A DNA stretch of 7,842 nucleotides from JBBTCJ01 sp038043285 (GTDB taxonomy: Bacteria; Planctomycetota; Phycisphaerae; UBA1845). Position 1 is the stretch's first letter. Each line of letters starts with the position of its first letter. Made by a program: the position numbers and the translations under genes. The notes under the pieces are model-generated. The model was not told the origin of the DNA. It saw nothing but the letters and a program-made list of their open reading frames with translations, and searched no databases. The stretch lies in the NCBI GenBank assembly GCA_038043285.1, contig JBBTCJ010000074.1, forward strand, positions 1-7,842, written 5' to 3'. Below are positions 6,113 to 7,842 of this stretch, piece by piece.

Positions 6113-7363
6113 TTACACCCAGCCGCGGATTTTGCAAGCCTCCGCGACGCGGGAGACGGCCACCATGTAAGCGGCCAGACGATTGTGGACCTTGGCTTTC
6201 TTGGCCATCTCGTAGACCGAGCGGTAGGCGGAAGTCATCTTGCGGTCGAGCTGCTGGTGCACGTCGCCGAGGGCCCAGTAATAGTTGTAGGTGTTCTGGA
6301 CCTGCTCGAAGTAAGAGACGGTGACGCCGCCGGCGTTGGCCAGGAAGTCGGGCAGAACGTAGATGCCCTTCTCAAAGAAGATCTTGTCGGCATCGGGCGT
6401 GGTCGGGCCGTTGGCCAGTTCGCAGATGATGCGGGCCTTGACCTTGCCGGCGTTGGCTCCGGTGAGGACGCCTTCGAGGGCCGACGGATAGAGCACGTCG
6501 CACTGGAGTTCGAGAACTTCCTCGTTGGAGATCGGCTTGCTTCCGGGGAAGCCGCTGACGGCGCCGGTTTCAAGCTTGTACTTGACGAGGGCTTTGGGAT
6601 CCAGGCCGCCGCTGTTGAACACGCCGCCGCGTGAGTCGGTGGCCGCAATGAGCTTGCCGCCCCCGAGGATTTCAGGGTGCAGGGTGGCCGCGAACTGTCC
6701 GGCGTTGCCGAAACCCTGGATGGCGTAACTGGCGTTTTTGAGGTCGAGGTTAAGGGCCTTCGCGGCTTCGCGGACAATGTAAACGCCGCCGCGGGCGGTG
6801 GCGTCGCCCCGTCCTTCGGACCCCCCGACGGGCAGCGGCTTGCCGGTGATGACCCCCGGATGCGAGTAGCCGACGATGGTCTCGAACTCGTCCATCATCC
6901 AGGCCATGATCTGCGGCGTGGTGTAGACGTCCGGAGCGGGCACGTCGCGGTGCACGCCAAGTTCGCGGCCCACGGCGCGGATGTAGGCCCGGGCCAGCCG
7001 CTCCTTCTCGCCGTCGGACATTTCCTTCGGGTTGCAGACGATGCCGCCCTTGCCGCCGCCGAGGGGGATGTCGACCACCGAGGTCTTCCAGGTCATCCAA
7101 GCCGCCAGGGCGCGGACCGTGTCGATGGTCTCCTCCGGATGCCAGCGGATTCCGCCCTTGGTCGGACCGCGGGCGTTGTTGTATTGCACGCGGAAGCCCT
7201 TGAATATCCGCGTCGAGCCGTTGTCCATGCGAATGGGCAAAGTAAAGTGGTATTCGCGCATCGGCCAGCGGAGTAGTTCATGCGTCGCGGAATCCAGGCC
7301 GAGGCGCTGGGCGGCCTCGTCAAGCTGCTGTTGGGCGATGGCAAACGGGTTCAACGTGCTCAT
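6113..7363 (-). CDS. gdhA: Glutamate dehydrogenase (hexameric, Glu/Leu/Phe/Val dehydrogenase family)
   Basis: This enzyme interconverts glutamate with 2-oxoglutarate and ammonium using NAD(P), in the cytoplasm, linking nitrogen assimilation or glutamate breakdown to the TCA cycle. The 416 residues are the usual length of the small hexameric class. Domain I carries RGPTKGGIRWHP (65-76, K69), K93, the LGGGKGG loop with catalytic K105 (101-107), and PAPDVYT with catalytic D145 (142-148). TGKP is at 173-176. The Rossmann fold has GFGNAG at 217-222, and TDSRGG at 242-247 ends the second strand. ELANGPTTPDAD (315-326) and LPDFLANAGG (337-346) complete the active site. D243 does not settle NAD against NADP use. 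The ATG at 7363 has AAGGAG 9 bases upstream, and the N-terminus aligns well with the family. The gene appears monocistronic: a strong terminator follows, and the 479 bases upstream hold no gene. A leucine or phenylalanine dehydrogenase is less likely given K69 and K93 with this spacing. Confidence 0.96.
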   Translation of the reverse strand: MSTLNPFAIAQQQLDEAAQRLGLDSATHELLRWPMREYHFTLPIRMDNGSTRIFKGFRVQYNNARGPTKGGIRWHPEETIDTVRALAAWMTWKTSVVDIPLGGGKGGIVCNPKEMSDGEKERLARAYIRAVGRELGVHRDVPAPDVYTTPQIMAWMMDEFETIVGYSHPGVITGKPLPVGGSEGRGDATARGGVYIVREAAKALNLDLKNASYAIQGFGNAGQFAATLHPEILGGGKLIAATDSRGGVFNSGGLDPKALVKYKLETGAVSGFPGSKPISNEEVLELQCDVLYPSALEGVLTGANAGKVKARIICELANGPTTPDADKIFFEKGIYVLPDFLANAGGVTVSYFEQVQNTYNYYWALGDVHQQLDRKMTSAYRSVYEMAKKAKVHNRLAAYMVAVSRVAEACKIRGWV

Positions 7364-7372
7364 GCTTCGATG

Positions 7373-7378
7373 CTCCTT
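7373..7378 (-). promoter_or_regulatory. Ribosome binding site of the glutamate dehydrogenase gene
   Basis: AAGGAG on the minus strand lies 9 bases before the ATG at 7363. It is the best Shine-Dalgarno match in the window and fixes the start. Confidence 0.75.
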
Positions 7379-7488
7379 GGGTGGCCGTGTAGGCCGTCAC
7401 AGAAAAAGTTCCGCCGTCGCTCGGTAGACGCTGCTGTGCGGAAACAACCTTGGCCGACCGCGGCCACGGGCTGTACCACAACTCTCTT

Positions 7489-7506
7489 CGCCGGATGCAT
7501 CCGGCG
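7489..7506. promoter_or_regulatory. Perfect 18-bp palindrome, possible operator
   Basis: CGCCGGATGCATCCGGCG is identical to its own reverse complement over all 18 bases. It is centred about 135 bases upstream of the glutamate dehydrogenase start. With no loop it fits a binding site for a dimeric regulator better than an RNA hairpin. No regulator gene is nearby, so the role is inferred. Confidence 0.35.
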
Positions 7507-7792
7507 GTTGGTCGTCAATCCTGGGAGAGGCGGGCGACGCCGCGCCCTGTGACTTCGCTCCCCGTGCCGGAGTAGTGTAGCAAGCGGCGTGCCATGTCGG
7601 ACGCTGGCCTCCGCCCCATCTCGGCCACTTCGGCATTGTAGGGTGACGCAGCCTCCGCCGCGAGGGCGTGGGGCGCGGACGGCCACGGGTGGGGGAGGCG
7701 ATGATCGTGGGCCGATCGCATCACCAGCCCGGCTGGGCAGGTACTTCGACCTGCCGTAACCACCCGCGCAGAATTGGGTCCGTGACAGTTCC

Positions 7793-7842
7793 GGCGGCAC
7801 GCGAGCCGCCCCGAAGGGGCGCAGGCTTGTAGCCACGGGTGA
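7793..7842. repeat. REP-like double hairpin at the window edge (probably incomplete)
   Basis: GGCGGC (7793-7798) pairs with GCCGCC (7805-7810) around six bases. The overlapping CGCCCC (7807-7812) pairs with GGGGCG (7816-7821) around GAA, so the two hairpins share bases and are alternatives or a cloverleaf-like pair. GCAGGCTTGTAGCCACGGG follows. This resembles dispersed REP-type repeats I know from planctomycete and related genomes, which often continue with the inverse CCCGTGGC; the window ends before that could be seen. Confidence 0.5.

Larger units (their letters stand above)
7364..7842. other. Gene-free region upstream of the glutamate dehydrogenase gene
   Basis: Both strands carry only short or Arg/Pro-rich open frames without domains, signals or credible ribosome binding sites. 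The region holds the ribosome binding site (7373-7378), a small hairpin TGGCCG-ACCG-CGGCCA (7451-7466), an 18-bp palindrome (7489-7506), two copies of GCCACGGGTG (7682-7691 and 7832-7841), and a double hairpin at the window edge (7793-7821). I could not find a convincing promoter for the dehydrogenase gene. Confidence 0.5.

Noticed and set aside
7360..7836. Minus-strand open frame of 158 codons upstream of glutamate dehydrogenase
   Set aside because: It is Arg/Pro-rich, runs through the palindrome, the hairpins and the dehydrogenase ribosome binding site, and matches no family I know.

Overview
The window is high-GC bacterial DNA. It carries six protein genes or gene remnants, one strong terminator, and three intergenic stretches with short repeat or hairpin elements. 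I infer a planctomycete (Planctomycetota, possibly Phycisphaerae-like). The reasons are a large exported HEAT-repeat protein, a tiny secreted Tyr/Asp-rich protein, a membrane rhodanese paired with a MauE/DoxX-type protein, and intergenic hairpin repeats of a kind I associate with that phylum. This taxonomic call comes from memory of family style, not from a search.

Left part, plus strand (1-2169). The window opens inside polA (DNA polymerase I). The frame is intact and recognisable at both ends, but an in-frame TAA at 55-57 sits one codon before the Exo III motif of the 3'-5' exonuclease domain. The whole polymerase domain follows with all catalytic motifs intact and stops at 1362. Next, at 1525-1731, is a 68-residue secreted protein whose mature part is nearly half Tyr and Asp. 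A 438-base gene-free stretch follows, containing two degenerate copies of a 17-base repeat and a 9-bp-stem hairpin.

Middle (2170-4410). A protein of about 746 residues has an N-terminal export signal, many HEAT-like helical repeats, a charged central helix and a TPR-like C-terminus. Its start codon is uncertain. It runs convergently into the minus-strand genes, with 38 bases between the stop codons.

Right part, minus strand (4449-7363). A two-gene operon (membrane-anchored rhodanese, then a four-helix MauE/DoxX-like protein) is joined by a 4-base ATGA overlap. Predicted topology puts the rhodanese Cys pair and the MauE/DoxX Cys-Gly-Cys on the same outer face of the membrane, which suggests a thiol or sulfane-sulfur relay. 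Upstream of it lies a complete hexameric-type glutamate dehydrogenase gene with a good ribosome binding site and an excellent intrinsic terminator. The 479 bases upstream of that gene hold no gene, but contain a perfect 18-bp palindrome and, at the window edge, a double hairpin that looks like a REP-type repeat.

The observations most worth following are the stop codon inside polA, the rhodanese-MauE/DoxX pair, the Tyr/Asp-rich small secreted protein, and the palindrome upstream of the glutamate dehydrogenase gene. I see no CRISPR array, RNA gene, transposase or defence system.
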